A DNA stretch of 64,000 bases from Mycolicibacterium llatzerense. Lineage in GTDB: Bacteria; Actinomycetota; Actinomycetes; Mycobacteriales; Mycobacteriaceae. The notes beneath the pieces are model-generated. The model ran no database searches and was not told where the DNA came from. It was given only the letters and a program-made list of their open reading frames with translations. Position numbers and translations under genes: made by a program. Shown here in pieces: positions 21,160 through 31,144 of this stretch; position 1 is the first letter of the stretch; each line of letters begins with the position of its first letter. The stretch is taken from the NCBI RefSeq assembly GCF_000878195.1, contig NZ_JXST01000019.1:50067-114066 (forward strand), given 5' to 3'.

Positions 21160-22536
21160 ATGCAGCATTACGACCTGACCATCATCGGAACCGGCTCGGG
21201 CAACAGCGTTCTCGACGAGCGGTACGACGACCTCAAGGTCGCGATCTGCGAACAGGGCACCTTCGGCGGCACCTGCCTGAACGTCGGGTGCATCCCCACC
21301 AAGATGTTCGTCTACGCCGCCGACGTGGCCCAGACCATCCGGCACAGCGCCACTTACGGCGTCGACTCCCACATCGACGGAGTGCGCTGGCCCGACATCG
21401 TCAAGCGCGTCTTCGGCCGGATCGATCCGATCGCGTCGGGCGGCGAGGACTATCGCCGCAGCCTGCCGAACATCACGGTGTACGGCAGCCACACCCGCTT
21501 CGGCCCGACCCTGCCCGACGGCCGGTACACGCTGCGGACCGCCGCCGGCGACGAGTTCACCTCCGACCGGGTGGTCATCGCCGCGGGCTCGCGCAGTTCG
21601 ATTCCTCCGGCCATCGCCGACTCCGGCGCCCCGTACTTCACCAGCGACGACATCATGCGAATCCCGTCGCTGCCCGAACATCTCGTGATCATCGGCGGCG
21701 GCTTCATCTCCGTGGAGTTCGCGCACGTGTTCTCGGCGCTCGGGTCGAAAGTGACCATCGTGCTGCGCGGCGACCGGCTGCTCAAGCGCTGCGACGAGGA
21801 GATCTGCCGGCGCTTCGGCGCCGTCGTCGCGAAGAAATGGGACCTGCGCACCCATGAGAACGTGGTCGGCGCCCGCCAGGACGGCGACGTCGTCGTGCTG
21901 GAGTTCGACGACGGCGAGACGCTGACGGCCGACGCCCTGTTGGTCGCGACGGGCCGGGTGCCGAACGGCGACCTGCTCGATGTGCACTTGGCCGGCGTGG
22001 AGCTGGACGACGACGGCTACGTCGTGGTCGACGAGTACCAACGCACCACGGCGCGTGGGATTTACGCCCTCGGTGACGTGTCGTCGCACCATCAGCTCAA
22101 GCACGTGGCCAACCATGAGGCCCGCACCGTGAAAGAAAACCTGCTACGCGACTGGGACAGCGAGCTGGTCGCCAGCGACCACCGGTTCATCCCCGCCGCG
22201 GTATTCACCGATCCACAGGTCGCGATGGTCGGCCTGAACGAAGCCGAGGCGCGGGCAGCCGGTTTCGATGTGGTGGTCAAGCTGCAGGACTACGGCGACA
22301 CCGCCTACGGCTGGGCCATGGAAGACACCACCGGCGTGGTCAAACTCATCGGCGAGCGCGGCACCGGCAAGATTCTGGGCGCACACCTCATGGGCTATCA
22401 GGCCTCGTCCCTGATTCAGCCGCTGATCCAGGCCATGTCGTTCGGGCAGACGGCGCAGGACGTGGCCCGCGGCCAGTACTGGATTCATCCGGCACTGTCC
22501 GAGGTCATCGAAAACGCGCTGCTGGGGCTGGTTTAG
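21160..22536 (+). CDS. mtr: Mycothione reductase
   Basis: 458 residues. NADPH-dependent flavoprotein disulphide reductase that regenerates mycothiol, the main thiol of actinobacteria. The FAD motif [15 protein letters not shown], the redox pair in [12 protein letters not shown] (Cys39 and Cys44), the NAD(P)-binding [16 protein letters not shown] and the C-terminal His-Pro of [18 protein letters not shown] are all present. The ATG at 21160 gives the MQHYDLTI beginning that matches the M. tuberculosis enzyme; an in-frame ATG at 21142, overlapping the hydrolase gene, is possible. Its stop overlaps the nicT stop on the other strand by four bases. Confidence 0.96.
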   Translation: MQHYDLTIIGTGSGNSVLDERYDDLKVAICEQGTFGGTCLNVGCIPTKMFVYAADVAQTIRHSATYGVDSHIDGVRWPDIVKRVFGRIDPIASGGEDYRRSLPNITVYGSHTRFGPTLPDGRYTLRTAAGDEFTSDRVVIAAGSRSSIPPAIADSGAPYFTSDDIMRIPSLPEHLVIIGGGFISVEFAHVFSALGSKVTIVLRGDRLLKRCDEEICRRFGAVVAKKWDLRTHENVVGARQDGDVVVLEFDDGETLTADALLVATGRVPNGDLLDVHLAGVELDDDGYVVVDEYQRTTARGIYALGDVSSHHQLKHVANHEARTVKENLLRDWDSELVASDHRFIPAAVFTDPQVAMVGLNEAEARAAGFDVVVKLQDYGDTAYGWAMEDTTGVVKLIGERGTGKILGAHLMGYQASSLIQPLIQAMSFGQTAQDVARGQYWIHPALSEVIENALLGLV

Positions 22537-23636
22537 CCGTCGGCCGGGCTGAGCCGGGCCGTCCACTTCTCCTCGATGCGGCCCCACCGCCACACCAGCA
22601 GCGCCACCACCCAGGTGACGACGAACAGTCCGACGATCGCGAATCCGACGGTGTTCAGGTCGATTCCGCCGATCCAGTCCCAGATGCCGCCGGACCAGCC
22701 GAACTCCTCGGCCAGCAGGCCGAGCAGCTCGATGGTGCCGATCACCAGGGCCACCATGACGGACAGTCCGGTGATGGTGATGTTGTAGTAGACCTTGCGC
22801 ACCGGCCGGGCCAGCGCCCACCCGTACGCGACGTTCATGAACGCGCCGTCGATGGTGTCCAGCAGGCTCATCCCGGCCGCGAAGAGCACCGGCAGACAAA
22901 GGATTGCGTACCACGGCAATCCAGCCGAGGCGCCGGTCCCGGCCAGCACCAGCAGCGCCACCTCGGTCGCGGTGTCGAAGCCGAGGCCGAAGAGCGCGCC
23001 GAGCGGATACATCTGCCAGGACTTGCTGATGGTGCGGGTGAACCGGCGCAGGATGCGGTTCATGAAGCCGCGGTTGTTGAGTTGATGTTCGAGTGCGGCC
23101 TCGTCGTACTCGCCGCGGCGCATCCGCATGAAGACCTGCAGAATCCCGACCAGCACAACGACATTGATGGCGGCGATCAAGTACAGGAAGAAACCCGAGA
23201 CGCCGGCACCGATCAGCCCGGTGTAGCGGTGCAGCATCGACGAATCGTCCTGCAGTGGGCCGACGAGCGACGTGACGCCCAGCGACAGCAGCAGGGCCAG
23301 GCCGAACACGATGGTCGAATGCCCAAGGGAGAAGAAGAATCCCACGCTCAGCGGCCGGTTGCTGCCGCGCCCGTGCCCGGCGACGGCGCTGTCGGCCATG
23401 AGCTTTCGGGTGGTGTTGTCGATGGCGGCGATGTGGTCGGCGTCGAACGCGTGCCGCAATCCCAGGGTGTAGGCGGTGAGGCCGATCCCGATGCCGAGCG
23501 CCGTCCCGCCGACGGTTTGATGCTCCGGCACGACGACCAGGATGAGGGTCCCCCAGCCGATGACGTGCAATGCGGCGATGACGCCGAACATCGCCGCCAG
23601 TCGCCCCCAATCCTGACCGGTCAACGAAAGCCGCAT
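22533..23636 (-). CDS. nicT: Nickel/cobalt transporter NicT (NiCoT family)
   Basis: 367 residues with about eight membrane segments. The signature [17 protein letters not shown] lies at residues 62-78, where the HX4DH motif in helix 2 is needed for metal uptake; [13 protein letters not shown] and [12 protein letters not shown] are the other family motifs. Takes up Ni2+ and/or Co2+. Near B12 genes (cobO, cobB, the chelatase, cobQ) cobalt is a sensible substrate, but mycobacterial urease and hydrogenases also need nickel, so the choice is inference. Rv2856 equivalent. It is 15 bases after the SNF2 gene and may be transcribed with it. Confidence 0.94.
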   Translation of the reverse strand: MRLSLTGQDWGRLAAMFGVIAALHVIGWGTLILVVVPEHQTVGGTALGIGIGLTAYTLGLRHAFDADHIAAIDNTTRKLMADSAVAGHGRGSNRPLSVGFFFSLGHSTIVFGLALLLSLGVTSLVGPLQDDSSMLHRYTGLIGAGVSGFFLYLIAAINVVVLVGILQVFMRMRRGEYDEAALEHQLNNRGFMNRILRRFTRTISKSWQMYPLGALFGLGFDTATEVALLVLAGTGASAGLPWYAILCLPVLFAAGMSLLDTIDGAFMNVAYGWALARPVRKVYYNITITGLSVMVALVIGTIELLGLLAEEFGWSGGIWDWIGGIDLNTVGFAIVGLFVVTWVVALLVWRWGRIEEKWTARLSPADG

Positions 23637-23651
23637 GCGGTTCAGTCTCCC

Positions 23652-26600
23652 TCAGCCCAGCAGTTCGCGAATGTCGGAGGCGGTGATGGCGGTGCCGAAC
23701 ATGTCGCCGTCGTCGATAACCGCCGCGAACAGGGCACGTTTGCGCTCCTGCAGCGCGATCACCTTCTCCTCGATGGTGTTCTCGGACACCAGCCGATAGA
23801 CGTTCACCGGGCGCTGCTGGCCGATGCGGTGCGCGCGGTCGACGGCCTGCGCTTCGGCCGCCGGGCTCCACCACGGGTCGCACAGGAAGCAGTAGTCGGC
23901 GGCCGTGAGGTTCAGCCCGAAGCCGCCGGCCTTGAGGCTGATCAGGAACACCTGCGTCCGGCCTGAGCTGAAGTCGTCGATGGCCTCCGCCCGCCTGCGC
24001 GCGTCCACCGACCCGTCCAGGTAGCTGTACGCGATGCCGGCGGCATCCAGGCGGTCGCGCAGCACCGCCAGAAATCCGGTGAACTGGCTGAACACCAGCG
24101 CGCTGTGGTCCTCGGCGACGAGCTGGTCCAGTTGTTCGATGAGGAACTCGACCTTGGTGGAACCGGCCTCCATCGCGTCGGGATCGACCAAACCGGGATG
24201 CAGGCTGAGCTGGCGCAGCAGGGTGAGCGACCGGAATATCTGGAAGCGGTTCTTCTCCCACTCCCCCAGCAGCCCGAGCACCTTCTGTCGCTCCCGCGCC
24301 AGCCGGGTGTCATAGATCTTCCGGTGCTTGGCCGATAGTTCGATGGCCAGCACCTGTTCCTGCTTGGGCGGCAGCTCCTTGACCACCTGATCCTTGGTGC
24401 GGCGCAACAACACTGGCTTGATCCGCTGCCGCAGTATCGCCAGGCGTCCCGGTTCTCCGTCGGACTCGATGGGCTTGCGGAAGTAGCGCTCGAAAATCTT
24501 GGGGCTGGGGAACAGACCGGGCACCGTGATCGACAGCAGCGACCACAGCTCCATCAGATTGTTCTCCATCGGGGTGCCGGTGATGGCCAGCTTGAACGGC
24601 ACGTCGAGGCGACGCGCGCACTGGTGCGTCTTGCTGTGATGATTCTTGACGAACTGTGCCTCATCGAGAATCAATCCGGCCCAGGCGATTTCTCGATATC
24701 GGTCGTTGTCGATACGCAGCAGTGTGTAGGTCGTGACGACGATGTCGGCCGCGGCGACCTGCTCGGCGATGGGCACCGCGCCGCGGGCCTCGGTGCTCGA
24801 CACCACGACGGTGGTGAGGCCGGGCGCGAACTTCGCGCATTCCGCGGCCCAGTTGCCGGCCACACTGGTCGGCGCCACCACCAGGAACTTGCCCGCGCCC
24901 TGCTCCACCGCACGGCTGATCAGAGCCAGGGTCTGGACCGTCTTGCCCAGACCCATGTCGTCACCCAGCACACCGCCGATCCCGTTGTCCCACAGGAACG
25001 CCAGCCAATTGAGCCCGTCGCGCTGGTAGTCGCGCAGCTCGGCCCGCAGTCCGGCAGGCGTGGGTACCGGAACGGGAGGCTGCGCCGCAGCCAGTCGGGC
25101 CATGTTGTCCCGCCACTGCGCGAGTTCACGGTCGACGACGCCGAGGCCCAACAGCTCGTCCCACAACGTCGCGTTCATGGACGACGCGTTCACCCGATCG
25201 CCGTCGAGCTCTCCCAGCGCCTGGGCTTCTTCGATCAGGGCCCGCAGCTTAAGCAGTTCGGGGGTGTCGAGCCGGAAGTACACCCCGTTCGACAACAGCA
25301 TGTGTGTTGCGCCCAACGCCAATTCGGCGATGACGGCAGACAGCGCCACCGGGTAGCCGTCGACATCGATGGCGATGTGCAGATCGAACCAGTCCTGCGC
25401 CGGCGCCTCGTCGGAGGACGCGGTACCGAACCCGAGTTGCGCTCCGGCAACCGAGCGCCGGAACGTCGCGACCCGTTCGTCGATTTCGATGATCAGCTGT
25501 TCGTAATCAGCGAGCTGCGGCAGCACCTCGTGGCACAGCACCGCGACCTGGGTCAGGGACAGCCGGCGCGACAGCAGCAGCGAGGCCAGCGGGTCGTCCG
25601 CTGCGGACAGTCCGGACACCGCTTCCAGCGCCGGCGCGACCGCCCGCCACATCGCATCCTCGGCGGCGGTGTCCCGGATACCGCTCGTGCGCGTGACGCC
25701 CACCGCGTCGAACTCCTGACGCTGCCCGTTGACCTCGTACCGGGTCCGCCACTTCACGAGGCCATCGATCTCGTCGGCGGTGATGGTCAGTACCGGGATC
25801 GGCCCCACGACGTCCGGCTCCGCGAACAGTCCCTCCACCATGTCGACGGCGACGGTCCGACGCAGCCGCGGCAACATGTCCACCGCGAAGTCGGACAGCG
25901 CCTCGGGCGGAATCTGCACTTTCTCGTCGTTCGCGATCAGCTTGAGCAGCGTGGGACCCGGCACCGGCGCGAAGGCCCCGAGATGCAGGATGCCGTCCAC
26001 CAGTTGATGGATGCCATGCGGTGTGGGTGTGCCCACCAGCCCGACACCGTCGGGCGCCCGCGATTCGCCGTCGACGACGAGCACCGCCGACATCTGCGCG
26101 CCACCGGTGTCGGAGGCGGTGAAGTCCAGCCGCAACTGCACGTCCTTGGCGATCTGTACGGCCCTGATCCCGGCGCCGGGCAGCAGGGTGAGGCCCGCCG
26201 CCACCGCCAGGTCCAGGTCACCCCAAAAGCTTTGCCCCACACCGGAAAGCACCAATTGATCACTGCTGTAGGGATAGTAGCCGGGCACGCCGAGGACGAG
26301 CGCTCGCAGCGCGCTGTACTGCCCTCGGTCGAACTCGCCCGGGTCAGCCGCATCGAACAGGCGCCGCCAGGTGATCCCGGTCTTGATCCAGTTGCCGCGC
26401 TTGCCGACCGTCAACGGCCGCAGCGTCGCGATGGGCGTCGTGTGGTACCGACCGGCCGGCAGCATCCCGAACTCCAGGGCCAACGGATTGCCCGTGGTGT
26501 CGGTATCGGTGTCGGTCATCTCGTCCAGCAGCGAACCCAGCACCACTTGCCAGCGTTGCGGGGCCGCCCGGTCGGGTGCGCGCGGAATCGCCGCCAACAA

Positions 26601-26888
26601 CAGGGCAACGGCATGCTTGCAGTAGCGCCCCACCGGGCACGTGCAGACCGCGTACTCGATCTCCAGGCTGGTGCGGGCACCGGACAGCGCCACTTCGACC
26701 TCGTAGTACTCGGATGTCGAGCCCAAACAGGAGCCGGTGAGCGTCCCGTCGAGGGGGGCGTACCTGGCCGTGACGACGCGCCCCTGGTTCGCATAGGTCT
26801 CGCCGCGCGCCAGCGTCTGTGCGTTGAACGCACGAAGCAACTCGTGTGGCGCGAGCGCTAGCCCGGCCGTCGAGTCCGTGCCGTCCAT
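23652..26888 (-). CDS. SWIM zinc-finger SNF2-family DNA helicase/ATPase
   Basis: About 1078 residues. Order: a SWIM zinc finger with CTCPVGRYCKH near residue 81, a long bacterial SNF2-specific middle region, the SNF2 ATPase with LGDDMGLGKT (about 641), a DEAQ box in LILDEAQFVKN (about 739), ITGTPMEN, and a helicase-C domain with LISLKAGGFGLNLTAADYC and DRAHRIGQ (about 1015). Such proteins translocate on double-stranded DNA; in bacteria they relate to RapA/HepA types and are suspected to act on transcription or repair. ATG 26888 is preceded by TATCGT six bases before it, so the message is probably leaderless; the longer frame upstream is a shadow. Confidence 0.9.
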   Translation of the reverse strand: MDGTDSTAGLALAPHELLRAFNAQTLARGETYANQGRVVTARYAPLDGTLTGSCLGSTSEYYEVEVALSGARTSLEIEYAVCTCPVGRYCKHAVALLLAAIPRAPDRAAPQRWQVVLGSLLDEMTDTDTDTTGNPLALEFGMLPAGRYHTTPIATLRPLTVGKRGNWIKTGITWRRLFDAADPGEFDRGQYSALRALVLGVPGYYPYSSDQLVLSGVGQSFWGDLDLAVAAGLTLLPGAGIRAVQIAKDVQLRLDFTASDTGGAQMSAVLVVDGESRAPDGVGLVGTPTPHGIHQLVDGILHLGAFAPVPGPTLLKLIANDEKVQIPPEALSDFAVDMLPRLRRTVAVDMVEGLFAEPDVVGPIPVLTITADEIDGLVKWRTRYEVNGQRQEFDAVGVTRTSGIRDTAAEDAMWRAVAPALEAVSGLSAADDPLASLLLSRRLSLTQVAVLCHEVLPQLADYEQLIIEIDERVATFRRSVAGAQLGFGTASSDEAPAQDWFDLHIAIDVDGYPVALSAVIAELALGATHMLLSNGVYFRLDTPELLKLRALIEEAQALGELDGDRVNASSMNATLWDELLGLGVVDRELAQWRDNMARLAAAQPPVPVPTPAGLRAELRDYQRDGLNWLAFLWDNGIGGVLGDDMGLGKTVQTLALISRAVEQGAGKFLVVAPTSVAGNWAAECAKFAPGLTTVVVSSTEARGAVPIAEQVAAADIVVTTYTLLRIDNDRYREIAWAGLILDEAQFVKNHHSKTHQCARRLDVPFKLAITGTPMENNLMELWSLLSITVPGLFPSPKIFERYFRKPIESDGEPGRLAILRQRIKPVLLRRTKDQVVKELPPKQEQVLAIELSAKHRKIYDTRLARERQKVLGLLGEWEKNRFQIFRSLTLLRQLSLHPGLVDPDAMEAGSTKVEFLIEQLDQLVAEDHSALVFSQFTGFLAVLRDRLDAAGIAYSYLDGSVDARRRAEAIDDFSSGRTQVFLISLKAGGFGLNLTAADYCFLCDPWWSPAAEAQAVDRAHRIGQQRPVNVYRLVSENTIEEKVIALQERKRALFAAVIDDGDMFGTAITASDIRELLG

Positions 26889-26955
26889 CTCGTCACGATA
26901 ACGGCCAGGACCGACATGCTCCTCTTTCGTCGCTTGGCTATCGCCGAGCGGCCCG

Positions 26956-27501
26956 TCACCAGGTGCTGCTGCGCAGCACGATCTCGTTGGCCACCTGCGC
27001 GGTGAACTCGTCGGCGCTGCGTCGGCCCACCAGCTCGGACAGCCGGAATTCGCCATAGATGAAGCGCTGTCCGGCCTGTGCCCGCGCCCGGGCATCGGCA
27101 CTGGTGACCACGACCGTGGTGTTGATCTCCACCGGCGGGCACACGTCGCCCGTCTCCTCGGTGGCTCGCGGATGGCTGCCGTCGATCGCGACCAGGGCGG
27201 TGAACCGGTCCAGTCGGGTGGCTGCCAGCCGCCAGGCCAGCTCGCCCGCGCCGCCGGCGGCGAACAGCAGGGCCCACTTCACCCCGAGCGTATCCAGAAT
27301 GCCGACAACCGAATTCACGGTGAGCCGGTCGTCGGCCTCGATCACCACGGTGCGCAGTGACGCGGTGTGCAACAACTCGCAAAGGGCTCCGTGGCCGGCC
27401 GTTGCCTGCTTCGTGACGAGCATGACGACGGTCGTGGCGTTGTCGGGGCCGGACACGTCGACGGTGGCGCCGAAGCCGTCGACGGTCGGGATGATTGGCA
27501 T
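26956..27501 (-). CDS. Small alpha/beta-hydrolase-like protein, unknown function
   Basis: About 181 residues. The start is set at ATG 27501 because a TACGGT hexamer lies six bases before it; the longer frame upstream is Ala/Val-rich antisense of the Gly/Cys-tail gene. The protein has the strand/helix rhythm of an alpha/beta hydrolase core (TVVMLVTKQATAG, then LGVKWALLFAAGGAGELAWRL), but the nucleophile-elbow position reads GAG, with no Ser. A later DGSHP and a final helix rich in E and R follow. I read it as a non-catalytic or reduced hydrolase fold; I do not recognise a named family. It lies 67 bases after the SNF2 gene start. Confidence 0.62.
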   Translation of the reverse strand: MPIIPTVDGFGATVDVSGPDNATTVVMLVTKQATAGHGALCELLHTASLRTVVIEADDRLTVNSVVGILDTLGVKWALLFAAGGAGELAWRLAATRLDRFTALVAIDGSHPRATEETGDVCPPVEINTTVVVTSADARARAQAGQRFIYGEFRLSELVGRRSADEFTAQVANEIVLRSSTW

Positions 27502-27544
27502 GACGCCACCGTAGCGAACGCGACGGGACCGCAGGTACCGATAT

Positions 27545-27892
27545 TCAGCAGCCGCCTCCGCCACAACCCCCGCCACCGCCGCAACCACCACCACCGCCGC
27601 AGCCACTGGAGCCACCACCGCAGCCGCTGGAGCCGCCGCCGTCCGAACATCCGGACCCACCGGCGCCCCAGCCGCCGTCACCGGAGCCGGCGTAGCCGTA
27701 GCCCGCGCCACCGGCCATCCCCGCTCGACGCCGCGTGCCCGCGCGACGGGCGGGCTGTCGCCGGCCCATCAGGATGGCCATCCCGACGATGATCCCCACG
27801 ACCGCGAAGCACACGAGCATCGGAATCCAGGACGATTCCTCGCCTGCGTTGGCCGCCAGTCCGGTCGCATTGACCGCGAGTACAGCGTTCAT
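27545..27892 (-). CDS. Small membrane protein with a Gly/Cys-rich C-terminal tail
   Basis: About 115 residues from ATG 27892, with GGAG six bases upstream. Residues 1-20 are Asn/Ala-rich, one strong membrane helix covers about 22-42 (WIPMLVCFAVVGIIVGMAIL), then a short basic stretch (RRQPARRAGTRRR). The last 38 or so residues are nearly only Gly, Ser and Cys, with Cys placed every 4-6 residues and a Cys as the final residue. Similar Gly/Cys tails occur in bacterial TIGR04222-type membrane proteins. The tail could bind metal, carry modifications or cross-link. The neighbours give no function. Confidence 0.7.
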   Translation of the reverse strand: MNAVLAVNATGLAANAGEESSWIPMLVCFAVVGIIVGMAILMGRRQPARRAGTRRRAGMAGGAGYGYAGSGDGGWGAGGSGCSDGGGSSGCGGGSSGCGGGGGCGGGGGCGGGGC

Positions 27893-28080
27893 TTTCTGCT
27901 CCGTTCTCTCGTCGCTCAGGCCGTCGGCCGCGAGGTCAGGTCCCGGTCGATGTGCACATGTTTTCCCTGCACCGAGCCGACGGGAATAGGGCTCGGCCCG
28001 CGCCGGGTCTTTCCTCGCACGATCCTCAGATTCATGGCGAAATCGGCAGTTCCCGGACATGGCCCCCTACCATCAGGCCC

Positions 28081-28740
28081 ATGCGCGTGCTGCTCGTCGA
28101 GGACGACCAGGGTGTCGCGGCTGCGCTCGTCGAGCTGCTGGAACAGACCGGGCTCACCGTCACCCACACCACGCGCGGCGACGACGCCCTCAATCGCGTC
28201 AAGGGCTGTGACCTGGTGTTACTGGATCTGGGCTTGCCCGACATGGATGGCCTGGACGTGCTGCGCACGTTGCGCCGGGCGTCGACGGCGCCGGTGATCA
28301 TCATGACGGCCCGCGACAGCGACGGCGCGGTGGTGCTGGGGCTACGCGCCGGGGCCGACGACTACCTGGTCAAGCCCGTGCGCAAGGCCGTGCTCCTGGC
28401 GCGGATCGAGGCCGTCATGCGGCGGGTACAGCGCGGTGCCGGTCCGGTCGCCCACCCGTCCGTCGTTGCCGGGCCGGTGACGATCGACCGCGACCGCCAC
28501 GAGATCACCGTCGGGGGCCAGGTGCAGCCGCTGACCAAGACCGAGTACCAGATTCTGGCTACGCTGGCCGCCCGTCAGGGCGAGGCGGTCAGCCGCGAAG
28601 AGGTCATGCTGGAGTGCTGGGGCACCGCGGTGGTGGGCCGGTCGCGGTCGCTGGATTTCTTCGTCGGCCAGATTCGGGCCAAGTTGACCGGGATACCGCT
28701 GCACACCGTGCGTGGTTTCGGGTACCGGTTGGACCGCTGA
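28081..28740 (+). CDS. OmpR/PhoB-type response regulator
   Basis: 219 residues. Receiver domain with acidic pocket EDD (7-9), phosphoacceptor Asp49 in LLDLGLPDMDG, Thr in IIMTARD and Lys98 in DDYLVKP; then a winged-helix DNA-binding domain (about 125-219) ending VRGFGYRLD. A TACCAT hexamer exactly seven bases before the ATG points to a leaderless mRNA. It is first in a coupled set of three: regulator, kinase (one base apart), TAXI lipoprotein. The pair is closest in character to TctD/TctE-type systems that control uptake of carboxylates. Confidence 0.9.
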   Translation: MRVLLVEDDQGVAAALVELLEQTGLTVTHTTRGDDALNRVKGCDLVLLDLGLPDMDGLDVLRTLRRASTAPVIIMTARDSDGAVVLGLRAGADDYLVKPVRKAVLLARIEAVMRRVQRGAGPVAHPSVVAGPVTIDRDRHEITVGGQVQPLTKTEYQILATLAARQGEAVSREEVMLECWGTAVVGRSRSLDFFVGQIRAKLTGIPLHTVRGFGYRLDR

Positions 28741-28741
28741 C

Positions 28742-30115
28742 GTGGGGCTGCGGGTTCGTGCGCTGCTGATGACGCTGCTGCTCATCGCGACGGCGGCGTT
28801 GGCGATCCCGCTGGCGCTGAGCCTGGCCGATCACCGCACCAACGTCCTGCACACCGAACGCGAGCGACAACTGGCGACGCTGGCCGACATCGCCGCCACC
28901 GCGGACGCGCCCGACACCGAGCTGGTCGACCGCTACCACCAGGTGTACGGCGAAGGCGCGTTGATCGTCGACGCGGACGGCCGCACGATGGCCGCCAGCG
29001 GGCTGACTGCCACTGATCCGGGGGTGACGACCGCCGCCGAGCGTGCGCTGTCCGACGCGCCCGACGCGCCCCGGGCGCGGATCATGCCGTGGGACCGGCG
29101 GTCGATGTTGGAAGCCAAGGGAATTCGGCGCAACGGCGAGCTGGTCGGCGCCGTGGTGCTGAACGTCGACCCGACCGTGGCCGCGCGCGACATCACCACC
29201 GACTGGTTGTGGATCGCGGCGGGCTGCATCGTGCTGCTCGGTTTGGCGGCCGTCGCCGCCCAGAGCCTGACCCGGTGGGTGCTGCGGCCGCTGGTCGGGC
29301 TCGAGCGCGCCGTCGAGGACATGGCCGGCGGCATCGCCGGCCAACCGGCTCAGGTGTCGGGACCGCCTGAGCTGCGCCGGTTCACGTCGGCGTTCAACGC
29401 GATGGCGCAGGCGGTGCACGCCTCCCTCGATCACCAACGCCGACTCATCGCCGACGCCTCCCACCAGCTGCGCAACCCGCTGGCCGCCATCCGCCTGCGC
29501 GCCGACACCCTCGAAGACCACGTCGCCGAATCCGGACGACTGACCTACGATTCGCTGTCGGCCGAGCTGGACCGTCTCGAGAATCTGCTGGCGCAGTTGC
29601 TCCGGCTGGCGCGCGCCGAGCAGGCCAGCCACAGCCACAAGTCCGGTCTGGTTGCGGCAGTTCATGATTCGACGGATCTCGACAGCGTCGCCGAGCAGCG
29701 GCTGGACTTCTGGCGGGCCACCGCCGACCGCAATGATCAGCGGCTGCGCTTCGACCCGACCCACCCGCATCTGGCGGTGCAGATGCCGCGGCACGATGTG
29801 GAACAACTGCTCGACATCGCGCTGGACAACGCGTTGCGCTACTCCGGTACCGGCACCACCGTCACGGTGTCGACGGTCCCCACCGACAGCGGCATCGATC
29901 TCACCGTCAGCGACGACGGCCCGGGCCTGCCCACCGACACCATCGCCCATGCCGCCACCCGGTTCTGGCGCGGGCACACCGACAGTGAGGGCACCGGATT
30001 GGGACTGGCCATCGCCACCGAGATCGCCGCCGCGCACGGCGGACTGGCGTCGGTCACCCGGTCCCCCGACGGCGGCCTCGCGGTCCACTACCACCTGCCG
30101 ACGAGCGCATCATGA
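28742..30115 (+). CDS. Sensor histidine kinase, TctE-like
   Basis: 457 residues from a GTG one base after the regulator stop. Membrane helix at about 6-28, an external sensor part (30-152), second membrane helix at about 154-174, HAMP region, HisKA domain with the phosphoacceptor His241 in DASHQLRNPLAAI, then a HATPase domain with DNALRYS (N box), DDGPGLP (G1) and GTGLGLAIATEI (G2). The F box part is read as RFWRG. The stop overlaps the ATG of the TAXI lipoprotein gene, so the binding protein and the kinase are made together and may sense as a unit. Confidence 0.9.
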   Translation: MGLRVRALLMTLLLIATAALAIPLALSLADHRTNVLHTERERQLATLADIAATADAPDTELVDRYHQVYGEGALIVDADGRTMAASGLTATDPGVTTAAERALSDAPDAPRARIMPWDRRSMLEAKGIRRNGELVGAVVLNVDPTVAARDITTDWLWIAAGCIVLLGLAAVAAQSLTRWVLRPLVGLERAVEDMAGGIAGQPAQVSGPPELRRFTSAFNAMAQAVHASLDHQRRLIADASHQLRNPLAAIRLRADTLEDHVAESGRLTYDSLSAELDRLENLLAQLLRLARAEQASHSHKSGLVAAVHDSTDLDSVAEQRLDFWRATADRNDQRLRFDPTHPHLAVQMPRHDVEQLLDIALDNALRYSGTGTTVTVSTVPTDSGIDLTVSDDGPGLPTDTIAHAATRFWRGHTDSEGTGLGLAIATEIAAAHGGLASVTRSPDGGLAVHYHLPTSAS

Positions 30116-31041
30116 TGCTGACCCGACGCGCGTTCCTCGCCTCCGCGGCCGCGACCGTCGCGGCGGGCTGCCTGCCGAACAGCACGCAGGGCACCATCCG
30201 ACTGGCCGCAGGCGACCGGGGCGGGCTCTATCTGGCGGTCAGCGAGTTGTTCGCCCAGCGCCTGCGGGTCCGCTATCCCGGCATCACGGTCACGGTGCAG
30301 TCGACCGCGGGCAGCGTCGACAACATCAATCGGCTGAAGTCGGGCGAGGCCGACATGGGACTGGCCCAGGCCGATGTCGTCGAGCAATATCTGCGAGCGG
30401 AACCCCCCGCCGGCGCGCCGCTCGCGGTGGCCAGAGTCTACGAGAACTACGTGCAGCTCGTCGTGCCCGCAGACAGCCACGTTCGTCAGCTGAACGACCT
30501 TGCGGGACTGCGGGTTTCAACAGGACCGTCGGGTTCCGGTGTCGCGGTCGTGACCAAGGTGCTGTTCGACGCGGCGAAGTTGACCGACCGGATCCTCCGG
30601 GTCGACCTGCGACTGGGCGACGCCATCGCCGCACTGCGCAACCACAGCATCGACGCCATGGTCTGGTCGGGTGGGATACCCACGCCGGCCCTCGCCGAAC
30701 TCAATGCCACGCTGCCATTGCGCATCATCGACCTGACGCCGTGGGTCACCGCGATGTCGGAAATGGCGTCCTACCCGTATCTGCTGCAGCGCGCGCCCGC
30801 CGGCGCGTATGTGCCGGCCGATGTCAACACCATCGGCACGCCCGACCTGCTGCTGTGCCGACCCGACCTGCCGAACTCGTTGGCGGCCGCCGCGGTCGAC
30901 GTATTGGCAACGGATGCAACACAGCTCATGCCGCCGGAAGTGCGTGGCCTGCAATACCTACAACCGCCGTCGATGGTCCAGACCGGCCGAATCCCGCTGC
31001 ACCCCGGCGCCATCGAGGAATATCGCGTCCTGCACGGCTGA
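30112..31041 (+). CDS. TAXI-family substrate-binding lipoprotein
   Basis: 309 residues. A twin-arginine-like LTRRAFL start, hydrophobic stretch and lipobox VAAGC (Cys20) predict a lipid-anchored extracytoplasmic protein. The mature part is a TAXI-type binding protein: GGLYLAVSELFAQRL, TAGSVDNINRLKSGEADMG and GPSGSGVAVV are family-type segments. TAXI proteins normally feed TRAP transporters, but no TRAP permease gene is in this window. It overlaps the kinase gene, so a role as a ligand-sensing partner of the kinase is likely. An APC permease follows 103 bases later on the same strand. Confidence 0.87.
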   Translation: MMLTRRAFLASAAATVAAGCLPNSTQGTIRLAAGDRGGLYLAVSELFAQRLRVRYPGITVTVQSTAGSVDNINRLKSGEADMGLAQADVVEQYLRAEPPAGAPLAVARVYENYVQLVVPADSHVRQLNDLAGLRVSTGPSGSGVAVVTKVLFDAAKLTDRILRVDLRLGDAIAALRNHSIDAMVWSGGIPTPALAELNATLPLRIIDLTPWVTAMSEMASYPYLLQRAPAGAYVPADVNTIGTPDLLLCRPDLPNSLAAAAVDVLATDATQLMPPEVRGLQYLQPPSMVQTGRIPLHPGAIEEYRVLHG

Positions 31042-31144
31042 GCGCGCACCGCTGTGTCGTCGAATCGACCGCATCAGTTGGCCTGCGGGAACCCCGGAGG
31101 CAACCTATTGTTCTTCAGCATCCGGGGCGCCTAAGGAGGCCGCA

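Noticed and set aside
22144..24261. 705-residue minus-strand frame across mtr, nicT and the SNF2 gene.
   Set aside because: It crosses the ends of three recognisable genes in another frame and has the Arg/Gly/His-rich composition of a shadow.
27545..27892. A RiPP (microcin-like) precursor.
   Set aside because: The protein has a membrane helix and no modification or export genes are near, so the resemblance is only in composition.
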